A DNA stretch of 42,385 nt from Aquificota bacterium (lineage in GTDB: Bacteria; Aquificota; Aquificia; Aquificales; Aquificaceae), in NCBI GenBank assembly GCA_013154375.1, contig JAADCR010000038.1:1-42385 (forward strand). Direction: 5' to 3'. Shown piece by piece: positions 1 through 6,871 of this stretch. Numbering within the stretch: the first letter of the stretch is position 1; every line of letters starts with the position of its first letter. The notes below the pieces were generated by a model. That model did no database searches. It was not told where the DNA came from and saw only the letters and a program-made list of their open reading frames with translations. Both the position numbers and the translations under genes were made by a program.

Positions 1-403
1 GGTCTTTTAACTCTTTATCTATCTCTAAAAGCGGATACAGAAAAAAGTCGCGCTCCTTTAAGTAAGGGTGAGGGACGGTCAGGAGCTTGGTATTTATAAC
101 TTCGTTGCCGAAAAGCAAAAGGTCTATGTCTATCTCCCGCGGGCCCCACTTGGTGCGTCTCTTCCGCCCGACGCGTTTTTCTACTTTAAGGAGCTTTAAA
201 AGCAGCTCGTTAGGGAGGCCTCTGTAAGAGGCTCTTACGACGAGGTTTAAAAAGGGCGGCTGGCCGGTAAGGCCCCAAGGAGCGCTCTCGTAGACGGTGG
301 AGAGGCGCTCAATGTATAGAAACTCGGACAGAAGGTCTAAGGCTTTCAGGATGTAGCCGAGACGGTCGCCGAGGTTGGAGCCGAGGGCGAGGTAGACTTT
401 CAT
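1..403 (-). CDS. folK: HPPK, 2-amino-4-hydroxy-6-hydroxymethyldihydropteridine pyrophosphokinase (partial, C-terminus off the left edge)
   Basis: Reading leftward from an ATG at 403, the translation begins MKVYLALGSNLGDR, the classic HPPK N-terminus, and continues with ERLSTVYESAPWG, QPPFLNLVV, then GPREIDIDLLLFG and TVPHPYLKERDFFLYPL. These are the pterin/ATP-binding and metal-binding (D-I-D) signatures of the family. The enzyme transfers pyrophosphate from ATP to the pterin in the folate pathway. It feeds dihydropteroate synthase, whose gene (folP) lies separately at 27889. About 134 residues are visible and only a short tail (roughly 20 residues in relatives) is missing. A TATAAA box ends 6 bases before the ATG, with no ribosome-binding site, so it may be leaderless. 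It diverges from the gene at 458. Confidence 0.93.
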   Translation of the reverse strand, partial: MKVYLALGSNLGDRLGYILKALDLLSEFLYIERLSTVYESAPWGLTGQPPFLNLVVRASYRGLPNELLLKLLKVEKRVGRKRRTKWGPREIDIDLLLFGNEVINTKLLTVPHPYLKERDFFLYPLLEIDKELKD

Positions 404-444
404 AGTTTTTTTATAGATTAAACGACGCCCTTACGGGCGTGGTT

Positions 445-450
445 TACTAT
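445..450 (+). promoter_or_regulatory. Putative -10 box of the gene at 458
   Basis: TACTAT ends 7 bases before the ATG at 458, which would place the transcription start at or next to the start codon. No ribosome-binding site is present. No convincing -35 is seen. A small inverted repeat (acgccc/gggcgt, 425-440) lies in the spacer. Confidence 0.4.
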
Positions 451-457
451 TTATGTT

Positions 458-1567
458 ATGGACTTACCGAGGTTGAGAATAGGGAAGGTGGAAGCGGAGC
501 TTCCTATTATTCAGGGGGGGATGGGCGTAGGGATATCGTGGGAAGGTCTGGCCGGGAGCGTGGCGCGGGCGGGCGCGGTGGGCGTGGTCTCGGCGGTGGG
601 GACGGGCTACAGGTACCCGGGGCTGGTTAAGCGCGACCGGCTCGGCAGGCCCTTGGGGTCTAAAAACACGCACCACGGGGAGGCGTTAAAGCGGATAGTC
701 CGGGAGGCGAAGCGGATAGCCGGCGGGAGAGGGGCGGTGGGGGTTAACGTGCTGGCGGCCATTACGGACTACGGTAGGGTGGTGCGCGACGCGGTGGAGG
801 CCGGCGCAGACCTTATTATCTCGGGCGCCGGGCTGCCGCTCAGTCTGCCCGAGTACGCGGAAGGGTCGGACGCGGCGCTCGTGCCTATAGTCTCGTCGGC
901 GCGGGCGCTAAACCTCATATGCAGAACTTGGAAGCGGCGCTACGGCCGGCTGCCCGACGCGGTAATTCTGGAAGGGCCGCTCTCGGGCGGACACCAAGGG
1001 TTTAAGTACGAGGACTGCTTTAAGCCCGAAAACAGGCTGGAGAACCTGCTGCCGCAGGTTCTCGAGGCGGCACGCAGCTGGGGCAACCTGCCGGTTATCG
1101 TAGCCGGGGGCGTCTGGAGCTACGAGGAGATTAAGCGGTTTATAGAGATGGGGGCGGCGGGCGTTCAGGTGGCCACGCGCTTTATAGCCACCGAAGAGTG
1201 CGACGCGCCTCTCGTTTACAAGGAGCTTATGCTCGAGCTCGAGCCCGACGACATCGTGCTCCTAAAGTCGCCCGTGGGCTACCCGCTTAGGGTCGTAAGG
1301 ACGCCCTTCGTCGAGCGGCTCTTAAACGGAGAGAACGGCTGGCAGGGCTGCGCCTCTAACTGCGTGGTGCCCTGCAACCGGGGCGAAGAGGCTAAAAAGG
1401 TCGGCTTCTGCATCGCCGACCGGCTGGGGCTCGCTTGGCTGGGCGACTACGAAGAGGGCCTCTTTATAAGCGGCGCCAACGGCTGGCGGCTGAGAAAGCA
1501 GGGCATTATCCCCGTCGAGCGCCTTCTCCGCATGCTAACCGGGAAAGAGAAGGACCCTACGCTTTAA
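458..1567 (+). CDS. Nitronate monooxygenase / 2-nitropropane dioxygenase-like FMN enzyme
   Basis: This 369-residue protein has the (beta-alpha)8 NPD fold. The start LPIIQGGMGVGIS is the FMN phosphate-binding entrance, followed by GVNVLAAITDYG, DLIISGAGLP, the catalytic-region motif EGPLSGGHQGF near residue 175, and VIVAGGVWSYEE then GVQVATRF (second FMN-binding stretch). The C-terminal part carries a cysteine-rich segment (GCASNCVVPCNRG), common in anaerobe and thermophile members annotated only as 'nitronate monooxygenase'. The real substrate is unknown; relatives include enoyl-ACP reductase FabK, so the name is a family call. The gene stands alone. Its 3' end overlaps that of the convergent Nudix gene by 11 bp. 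Confidence 0.85.
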   Translation: MDLPRLRIGKVEAELPIIQGGMGVGISWEGLAGSVARAGAVGVVSAVGTGYRYPGLVKRDRLGRPLGSKNTHHGEALKRIVREAKRIAGGRGAVGVNVLAAITDYGRVVRDAVEAGADLIISGAGLPLSLPEYAEGSDAALVPIVSSARALNLICRTWKRRYGRLPDAVILEGPLSGGHQGFKYEDCFKPENRLENLLPQVLEAARSWGNLPVIVAGGVWSYEEIKRFIEMGAAGVQVATRFIATEECDAPLVYKELMLELEPDDIVLLKSPVGYPLRVVRTPFVERLLNGENGWQGCASNCVVPCNRGEEAKKVGFCIADRLGLAWLGDYEEGLFISGANGWRLRKQGIIPVERLLRMLTGKEKDPTL

Positions 1568-1958
1568 GGCCCTTCTTCTTAAGCGCCTCTTTAAAGACCT
1601 TTCTGTCACCGTCGTACTTTAAAAGCCGGGCCGCCTCCTCGACGGGGAAGAAACGGGCGTCTTTAACCTCCCACGAGGGCTTAGGCTCTCCTTCCTCGTA
1701 CTCCATAAGGTAGTACTTAACGCGCTTAAACACTTTCTCGCCCTTTAGGTTAAACCAGTAGCTTATCTCGCCCAAGTAGTCGAGTACGCGGCCCTTAACG
1801 CCCGTCTCTTCGTAAACCTCCCGCAGGGCCGTCTCCTCGGGCTTCTCGCCTTTCTCCACGAGGCCCTTCGGGAAGGTCCAGACGCCCGAAGGGTTCTTTA
1901 TAAGAAGCACCTGACCGTCTTTAAAGAGGACGCCGCCGGCCGAGAGCTGCCTTATCAC
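1557..1958 (-). CDS. Nudix hydrolase, Ap4A-hydrolase-like
   Basis: A 133-residue protein with a complete Nudix box at residues 32-54 (G-x5-E-x7-REVYEETGV), preceded by the usual strand and FPKG. The short single-domain architecture, FPKGLVEKGE and a late aromatic region resemble the diadenosine-tetraphosphate (Ap4A) hydrolases, which cleave damaged or signalling nucleotides. Substrate is inferred, not shown. It starts with GTG overlapping the TGA of the upstream skp-like gene (GTGA, 1955-1958), so translation is probably coupled. Its end overlaps the convergent gene at 458-1567. Confidence 0.88.
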   Translation of the reverse strand: MIRQLSAGGVLFKDGQVLLIKNPSGVWTFPKGLVEKGEKPEETALREVYEETGVKGRVLDYLGEISYWFNLKGEKVFKRVKYYLMEYEEGEPKPSWEVKDARFFPVEEAARLLKYDGDRKVFKEALKKKGLKA

Positions 1959-2434
1959 TTCTGAGCGTCTAAGACCTTAAGCACTTCCGTCGTCACGTCG
2001 AGCGAAGGGTCTTTGTATATAAGGGCCGCGCAGTCGAAGACGGCCTTAAGCTTCTTCTTCTTTGCCACCTGCTCGGTGGCCTTTATCACCTTCTGGAGCA
2101 CCATCTTCTCCAGCTGGGCCTTCTTGTCGCCGAGCTTAGCCTGAGCCTCTTCTTGGAGCGTACGGAGCTCGCGCTCGAGCTTCCTTATCTGACGGAGCTT
2201 CTTCTCCCGCGCCTGCTCCGACAGGGCCTTGTTCTCGAGCTCTTTTAAAAGCCTCTGGAGCTCCTTCTGCTTTCTCTCTATCTTCTTCTGGTAGACCTGT
2301 ACCTCTTTTTTAAATCGGGCCTGCGTCTTAGCTATAAACTTCGACTCGCGGACTATCCTCTCGGTGTCTACGCACGCGTACTCGAGCGCGTAAGAGAGTG
2401 AAAGAAGCGTAAGCAGCGCTAAGACCTTTCTCAT
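1955..2434 (-). CDS. Periplasmic chaperone, Skp/OmpH family
   Basis: The chosen start (ATG at 2434) gives 159 residues. It follows a strong ribosome-binding site (AAGGAGGGG) and yields a clean signal peptide MRKVLALLTLLSLSYA. The mature part begins LEYACVDTERIV, the typical beta-strand that opens OmpH/Skp. A long lysine/glutamate-rich coiled coil follows (about residues 40-125), then a short beta C-terminus (LKAVFDCAALIY, DVTTEVLKVLD). Skp trimers hold unfolded outer-membrane proteins in the periplasm. An in-frame upstream ATG at 2491 would destroy the signal peptide. A TATACT box on the minus strand (2460-2465) gives a short leader containing the ribosome-binding site. The coupled downstream gene is the Nudix hydrolase. 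Confidence 0.85.
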   Translation of the reverse strand: MRKVLALLTLLSLSYALEYACVDTERIVRESKFIAKTQARFKKEVQVYQKKIERKQKELQRLLKELENKALSEQAREKKLRQIRKLERELRTLQEEAQAKLGDKKAQLEKMVLQKVIKATEQVAKKKKLKAVFDCAALIYKDPSLDVTTEVLKVLDAQK

Positions 2435-2521
2435 CGTCCCCTCCTTTAGTTTAAAAACAAGTATATCACCCGGCCGAAGGGGCGGTCGCAAGCCGGACCG
2501 CGCCGCCCTAGACGAGCTCCC

Positions 2522-3754
2522 TCACGCTCTCCTCCCTTTAAAGAGAGCCCACAGCACCGCGCCCACGAAAAAGGCCCCGCCTAAGACCGAGAGCACCGAG
2601 CCTATACCCATGGTAAGCATAAACGCGTAGCTCGCAAGGTCCGTAAGGTAAGCCTCGCCCGGCGTCTTTCTCGGCGCGCCCAGCAGCCCCGCCAGAAAGA
2701 GGCTGAGGCTAAAAAGCAGCATCCCGAAACCGTAGAAAAAAGGGACCGCCCTTACGGGCGGTGAGAGGCTCTTAAGGTAACCCAGCTCGTGAAGTACCTT
2801 AAAGGTAAGCGCCATAACGCCGACCAGAATAGAGGCTATCACCGTGTGGTAGTGCGCCGGCACGCGGAGGTCCACGCCCAGCCCCCAGTAGCCCATAAAA
2901 GCACCCAGCGCGTAGAGCGCCACCGAGAGCCTTAAGACCTTACCCTCGTAGCCCCCCGGCGCCTTCTTAAAGGCGTAAACGGCGTACGAGAGCGTAGGCA
3001 CGCCTATGCCCACCATGTAGCCGTAAGAGGTCAGCTTACGGCCCGCCTCCGAGAGCGGGTCCACGAAAGGCTGCGCCAGAACGAAAGAGAGGGGGAAGAG
3101 AAGCAGAAGCAGGTTCAGCGGGAAGAAGGCCCTCACGGGCCTACCCATAAGCTCGAACCAGACGAGCAGCAGAAGACAGGCGTTTACGAACTGGTGCACG
3201 TGGCCCGGAAACCAGAAGAGCCTCTCAAAGTACGCGTGCGGCTCGTCCGGCGGCGTTACGGCCCACGAGACGAGCAGGCTAAGAACCAGCAGCAGCGTGT
3301 CAAGTACCGAGACCGCGGCCACCGCCCTCCTGCCGTCTTCGGCCAGTAAAGAGGCGTAAGCCTCTTTTAAGAAGCCGAGGGCCGTTAGCGCGAGGCCCGC
3401 GAAAAAGAGCACAAGGCCCGCGAAAAAGAGCGGGTGCACCACGGTGGGTACGTAGTTGTTCCACAAGGCCGTGCCCAGACCCGCGGCGGCGGTAAAGGCT
3501 ATAAGCGTAAAGCCGAGGGCCGAGAGCAGAAAAGGGAGTTTACTTACCCCGCGCCCGAAAACGCGGTGCCAGAGAAACACCAAAAACGCGTACAGGCCTA
3601 CCAGAAGCGCCGAGTCCACATGGCCGACGAGGCCGTGGTAAAAGTACGCGGCCGGGAAGAGGGCACTTACGCCCGGCGTACGGGCCAGAGCCACGAGGAG
3701 GGCGAAAAAGCCGCCCACCGCGGTGGAGGCTACAAACAGGTAAAACCAGAGCAT
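2522..3754 (-). CDS. Haem-copper-oxidase subunit I-like membrane protein lacking the TM7 His-His pair
   Basis: A 410-residue protein of about 12 membrane segments that follows ctaB by 2 bp. Three stretches look like haem-copper oxidase subunit I. FYHGLVGHVDSA (H40/H45) sits at the position of the low-spin haem ligand in TM2. FWFPGHVHQFVN (H185/H187) sits at the place of the TM6 CuB motif GHPEVY. VPAHYHTVIASILVG (H301/H303) resembles the TM10 HFHYV haem ligand pair. Between the last two there is no HH pair as required in TM7 to complete CuB. There is also no adjacent subunit II. It could be a degenerate oxidase, a haem carrier or assembly factor, or a divergent NO/O2 reductase. Location beside haem O and haem A synthases supports a haem role. 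Confidence 0.6.
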   Translation of the reverse strand: MLWFYLFVASTAVGGFFALLVALARTPGVSALFPAAYFYHGLVGHVDSALLVGLYAFLVFLWHRVFGRGVSKLPFLLSALGFTLIAFTAAAGLGTALWNNYVPTVVHPLFFAGLVLFFAGLALTALGFLKEAYASLLAEDGRRAVAAVSVLDTLLLVLSLLVSWAVTPPDEPHAYFERLFWFPGHVHQFVNACLLLLVWFELMGRPVRAFFPLNLLLLLFPLSFVLAQPFVDPLSEAGRKLTSYGYMVGIGVPTLSYAVYAFKKAPGGYEGKVLRLSVALYALGAFMGYWGLGVDLRVPAHYHTVIASILVGVMALTFKVLHELGYLKSLSPPVRAVPFFYGFGMLLFSLSLFLAGLLGAPRKTPGEAYLTDLASYAFMLTMGIGSVLSVLGGAFFVGAVLWALFKGRRA

Positions 3755-3756
3755 CC

Positions 3757-4632
3757 TTACCTCACCGCGTCAAAGGTCATGGTACCGAACAGAAGAGCCA
3801 GATACAGAACCGAGAAGAAAAAGAGCTTCACGGCCTTCCTCTCGTCGTCCGAGAAGTAAAACTGGAGCGTCACGGCCAGATAAAGGGCGTTAAGCGCAAG
3901 GGCCACGAACAGGTAAACCTCGCCCACCAGACCCGTCGCGTAGGGCAGGAGGCTGACCGGCACGGTCACGAGGGCGTACAGCAGCGTCCGCCGCTTGGTA
4001 GCCTCTATCCCCTTAGAGACGGGCAGGACCGGCACGCCCGCCCGCGCGTAGTCGTCGCGGTACTTAATGGCAAGCGCCCAGAAGTGCGGCGGCTGCCAGA
4101 CGAGCATGAGCAGAAACAGCGCCAGCGCGTTGGCGTCGAGCGTCCCCGAGGCCGCCGCGTAGCCTACGACGGGCGGCAGGGCACCCGAGACGCCTCCTAT
4201 CTCCGTAGCCAGCCAGCTCCGCCGCTTAAGGTACGACGAGTAGATAACGGTGTAGGTAAAAGACGCTAAACCCACCAGCAGCGCCGGCAGCACGCCCACG
4301 AAGTACAGAAGCACCGCCATAGAGAGCGCCTGAAGCGTAAGACCGAACAGCAGAGCCTTTTTTACCTCCGCCGTACCGCGCGCCAGAGGCCGGTGGGCCG
4401 TACGGCTCATAACCGCGTCTATGTCGCGGTCGAGAACCATGTTAAGCACCGCCGAGCCCGCCGCGCCCAGCCCCGTGCCTAAAAGCGTCCAGAACACGAG
4501 GCCCGGCTCGAGCTCCCCGCGCGCCCCGAGGTAAAGCCCGCCCAGCGTCGTTATTAAAACGAGCGAGACTATACCCGGCTTCGTCAGAAGCAGGTACTCG
4601 CGGAGAGAGAAAGCTTCCGCGCGCTCACGCAT
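3757..4632 (-). CDS. ctaB: Protohaem IX farnesyltransferase (haem O synthase)
   Basis: A UbiA-family integral membrane prenyltransferase of 291 residues. It adds a farnesyl group to haem B. Visible signatures: LLTKPGIVSLV at the N-terminus, the first Asp-rich loop VLNMVLDRDIDAVMSRTAHR with the following PLARG, and the second loop region WQPPHFWALAIKYRDDYARAG, all diagnostic of CtaB. The start at 4632 is chosen because it follows a GGGGAGAGG ribosome-binding site. A longer in-frame start at 4665 lies inside ctaA. The gene overlaps the end of ctaA by 8 bp, so haem O and haem A synthesis are coupled. The next gene is an oxidase subunit I-like protein. Confidence 0.95.
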   Translation of the reverse strand: MRERAEAFSLREYLLLTKPGIVSLVLITTLGGLYLGARGELEPGLVFWTLLGTGLGAAGSAVLNMVLDRDIDAVMSRTAHRPLARGTAEVKKALLFGLTLQALSMAVLLYFVGVLPALLVGLASFTYTVIYSSYLKRRSWLATEIGGVSGALPPVVGYAAASGTLDANALALFLLMLVWQPPHFWALAIKYRDDYARAGVPVLPVSKGIEATKRRTLLYALVTVPVSLLPYATGLVGEVYLFVALALNALYLAVTLQFYFSDDERKAVKLFFFSVLYLALLFGTMTFDAVR

Positions 4633-5512
4633 GGCCCTCTCCCCTGAACTCTTCGTAACCGGCAAACACCGCCGGCGCTACCAAGTACGAGACCCACGCC
4701 GCCAGCAGAAAGCCCACGGCAATGTGGACGAACAGGTAAGGCAGGAAAAAGCCCGAGAGCACCGTAGCCACGCCCGCGAGAATCTGCACTACCGTAAGCG
4801 TTAACGAGATAAGACCGTACCGGTTGGGCCGCTTTAAAAGCGCGTACAACAGCATTATCACCAAAAGACCGGCGTAGGTGATGTGCAGGTAGTAGACGAA
4901 CTCGTTGTAAGCGAGCGCCTTTACGTACCTTACGAAGACGCCTAAAAGAATCTGGAACATGACGGCTATAAAGAAGGCCTCCGAGAGGGGCATGAGCTCT
5001 TTAACGGGCCTTCCGTAGTTCTTAACGTAGTAGTAGGTTATCGTTAGCGTAGAGAGGATGACGACCGAGAGGATGATGTGCGACGAGGTGTACATGTAGT
5101 GAAGCAGCTCCCGCAGCAGGGGTGCCTCCGTAACGACCACGCGCATGCCCAAAAGGCCTTCAAAAACGAGCGCTAAAAATATCCAGAAGAGCGCTTTCTT
5201 CACGAACCTGAGACGCGTCTTAAACGCGTAAAAGAGCGTGGCCATAAGCAGTAAACCCGTAAGCACGCCCAGAAGGCGGTGCGTCTGCTCAATCCACGGC
5301 TGGAGCTCCGTCTCCACCACCGTAGGGGCCGGGGGCGTGGGAAACTCTTCCTTTATCTGGAAAGGCAGCAGCTGGCCGTGGCAGAGCGGCCAGTCGGGAC
5401 AGCCAAGACCCGAGCCCGTGGAGGTCACTATACCGCCGAAGACCATAAGACCGTAGGTTAAAACCGTCGAAAGAAGTAAAAGATACTCAAGAATTTTGCG
5501 CGAACGCTCCAT
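4625..5512 (-). CDS. ctaA: Haem A synthase (CtaA/Cox15)
   Basis: A 295-residue, eight-helix membrane protein. The signature GSGLGCPDWPLCHGQLLP after TM1 carries the paired cysteines typical of the B/D-type CtaA. Haem-binding histidines follow in EQTHRLLG, YTSSHIIL, YYLHITYAG and LFVHIAVG, which gives the four-histidine pattern of the family. It oxidises the C8 methyl of haem O to a formyl group to give haem A for an aa3- or ba3-type oxidase. Such an oxidase must lie outside this window unless the neighbouring subunit I-like protein uses the haem. A perfect TATAAT box ends 8 bases before the ATG with no ribosome-binding site, which suggests a leaderless head of the ctaA-ctaB-oxidase-like operon. 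Confidence 0.94.
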   Translation of the reverse strand: MERSRKILEYLLLLSTVLTYGLMVFGGIVTSTGSGLGCPDWPLCHGQLLPFQIKEEFPTPPAPTVVETELQPWIEQTHRLLGVLTGLLLMATLFYAFKTRLRFVKKALFWIFLALVFEGLLGMRVVVTEAPLLRELLHYMYTSSHIILSVVILSTLTITYYYVKNYGRPVKELMPLSEAFFIAVMFQILLGVFVRYVKALAYNEFVYYLHITYAGLLVIMLLYALLKRPNRYGLISLTLTVVQILAGVATVLSGFFLPYLFVHIAVGFLLAAWVSYLVAPAVFAGYEEFRGEGHA

Positions 5513-5520
5513 ACCTCTGC

Positions 5521-5526
5521 ATTATA
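5521..5526 (-). promoter_or_regulatory. -10 box of the ctaA operon
   Basis: TATAAT on the minus strand, ending 8 bases upstream of the ctaA ATG (5512). No clear -35 is visible at 16-18 bp. The geometry implies a 5' leader of only about 0-2 bases. Confidence 0.55.
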
Positions 5527-5555
5527 GCACTCCGGAAGTTACGGATTTCTTGACT

Positions 5556-6032
5556 TTAAAGTAACTTTTTAAGGTCCTCTTCCAGCTCGCGGTACACGCC
5601 TTTTCTGACTTTCACCACCCTACCTTCGCGGTCTATAAGTAAAGAGGTAGGGAAGCCCTCCAGATTAAGCTCGTTAAAGACGCGCTCGTCGGCCGTAACC
5701 AGCAGAAACGGGTAGTCCCAGTTAAACTCTTTTAGGTTCTCCGGGTCCGCGTTTACGGCTATAATAACGAAGCCTTTGTTTTTGTACTTCTCGTAAACGG
5801 TTCTAAAAAGCTCGAGCTCCTCTACGCACGGCGGGCACCAAGTAGCCCAGAAGTTCACCAGAACGACTTTACCTCTAAAGTCCTTTAACGAGACGGTTCT
5901 GCCGTCGGGCGTCTTAAAGGTAAGCTCCGGGGCGGGCTTGCCCTCTAAGGGGCCGCCCTTCTGAGGAAGGGAGAGTAAAGCAAGAAGGGCAAAGGCCAGC
6001 AGGGCTAAAAGGGCGCCTATAAAGCGCTTCAT
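5556..6032 (-). CDS. TlpA/ResA-type membrane-anchored thioredoxin
   Basis: A 158-residue protein with an N-terminal membrane anchor (residues 5-24) and a thioredoxin-like AhpC/TSA-type fold. The redox motif is WCPPC (C66/C69) in VLVNFWATWCPPCVEEL. GFPTSLLIDREGRVV carries the conserved cis-proline region. Such proteins reduce apocytochrome c or other extracytoplasmic disulfides. Its position just upstream of the haem A synthase operon fits a cytochrome maturation role (inference). Its ATG overlaps the stop of ccl (6029-6032), so the two genes are translated from one transcript. Confidence 0.9.
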   Translation of the reverse strand: MKRFIGALLALLAFALLALLSLPQKGGPLEGKPAPELTFKTPDGRTVSLKDFRGKVVLVNFWATWCPPCVEELELFRTVYEKYKNKGFVIIAVNADPENLKEFNWDYPFLLVTADERVFNELNLEGFPTSLLIDREGRVVKVRKGVYRELEEDLKKLL

Positions 6033-6808
6033 ACCTTCTTTCTCTCGGGCGGGAGCTCCCTCGGCTCGGGGCCCGTGTACTCGTACTCGTCCTCCGACAG
6101 ACGCTTAGAGAAGGGCCGCTCTTGCGTAAGCTCTTCGTACGCGTGGGCCACGAGGCCGGGCACGCGGCCTATTATGAAAAAGCCTTTACCCAGCCGCCAG
6201 TCGAAGCCCATGTCCGAGGCTATGGCGGCTATGGCCCCGTCGACGTTCAGCACTATCCTCTTACCCTTCTGCTTGTATATCTCTTCTTCCACCTGCTTGG
6301 CAAACTCGCAGTGCTCTTTACAGAAGCCGTACTTCTCGGCAAGCTCGAAGAGCCTGCGCGTCCTCGGGTCGTACTCCTTGTAGTAGCGGTGGCCGTAGCC
6401 GGGTATGGGCTTTTTCTGGGAGAGGTACTCGCGGACAATCTCCTCCACGGGCCTGCCGCTCTTTACGCCCTCCTGCATGAAGCGCATGGCGTCCTCGAGC
6501 GCGCCGCCGTGGGCCGAGCCGAAGGCCAGAACGCCCGCGCCCACGCCCACGTTTAGGGAGTTGCCGCCGCTTATGACGGCCCGCGTAGCTATAACCGAGG
6601 GCGGGGCTATCGAGTGCTCTATAACCGAGACGAATATCGCGTCCATCATCTTGGCTTCCGCCTCGGAGGGTAGCTCGCCTTTAAGCAGCAGGTAGATGGC
6701 TTCGGAGAACGAGAGGTTGCCCACGAGGTCGAGAAGCCTGTAGCCCCTGACGTACGGCTCGTGGTTAACGTGCGTGGATATGGCGGTTCTCCACTTTTTC
6801 TCGCTCAT
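6029..6808 (-). CDS. ccl: Citryl-CoA lyase (short citrate-synthase-fold enzyme of the reductive TCA cycle)
   Basis: Only 259 residues, far shorter than citrate synthase (about 370-430), but it keeps all catalytic parts: H65 in EHSIAPPS, H100 in FGSAHGGALED, the GYGHR loop (H140) in IPGYGHRYYKEYDPRTRRL, and D190 in VLNVDGAIAAIASDMG. A citrate-synthase-like protein of this size is known in Hydrogenobacter and Aquifex as citryl-CoA lyase. It splits citryl-CoA into acetyl-CoA and oxaloacetate after citryl-CoA synthetase (CcsAB, not in this window). It therefore marks CO2 fixation by the reductive TCA cycle. It heads an operon with the TlpA gene and has a complete promoter whose -10 ends 7 bases before the ATG, consistent with a leaderless mRNA. 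Confidence 0.85.
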   Translation of the reverse strand: MSEKKWRTAISTHVNHEPYVRGYRLLDLVGNLSFSEAIYLLLKGELPSEAEAKMMDAIFVSVIEHSIAPPSVIATRAVISGGNSLNVGVGAGVLAFGSAHGGALEDAMRFMQEGVKSGRPVEEIVREYLSQKKPIPGYGHRYYKEYDPRTRRLFELAEKYGFCKEHCEFAKQVEEEIYKQKGKRIVLNVDGAIAAIASDMGFDWRLGKGFFIIGRVPGLVAHAYEELTQERPFSKRLSEDEYEYTGPEPRELPPERKKV

Positions 6809-6815
6809 GGGATAG

Positions 6816-6844
6816 ATTATCTAAAAGTTTTTTATAAAGTTCAA
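6816..6844 (-). promoter_or_regulatory. Sigma-70-type promoter of ccl
   Basis: On the minus strand, TTGAAC (6844-6839), a 17-bp spacer and GATAAT (6821-6816), ending 7 bases before the ccl ATG. It is one of the clearest promoters in the window and puts the expected start point on the start codon. Confidence 0.65.
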
Positions 6845-6858
6845 GCGCGCCGCGCCTG

Positions 6859-6864
6859 TAGAAT
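6859..6864 (+). promoter_or_regulatory. -10 box of the gene at 6872
   Basis: TAGAAT ends 7 bases before the ATG at 6872. There is no ribosome-binding site between them, so a leaderless transcript is likely. No strong -35 is seen. Confidence 0.45.
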
Positions 6865-6871
6865 TCTTATT

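Noticed and set aside
427-438. The palindrome cgcccttacgggcg, seen also near 2749-2761
   Set aside because: Only two copies were noticed, one inside a coding gene; chance in a G+C-rich genome is enough. It is neither a terminator (no T-run) nor a known uptake signal.
2435-2491. Longer start for the Skp-like gene
   Set aside because: It would put 19 residues before a clear signal peptide and ignore the strong ribosome-binding site.
2522-3754. Calling the oxidase-like protein a working terminal oxidase subunit I
   Set aside because: The TM7 His-His pair and subunit II are missing, so the activity cannot be supported.
6029-6808. Calling the gene at 6029 a truncated citrate synthase
   Set aside because: All catalytic residues are kept and the size matches the known citryl-CoA lyases; there is no sign of a frameshift or lost domain.
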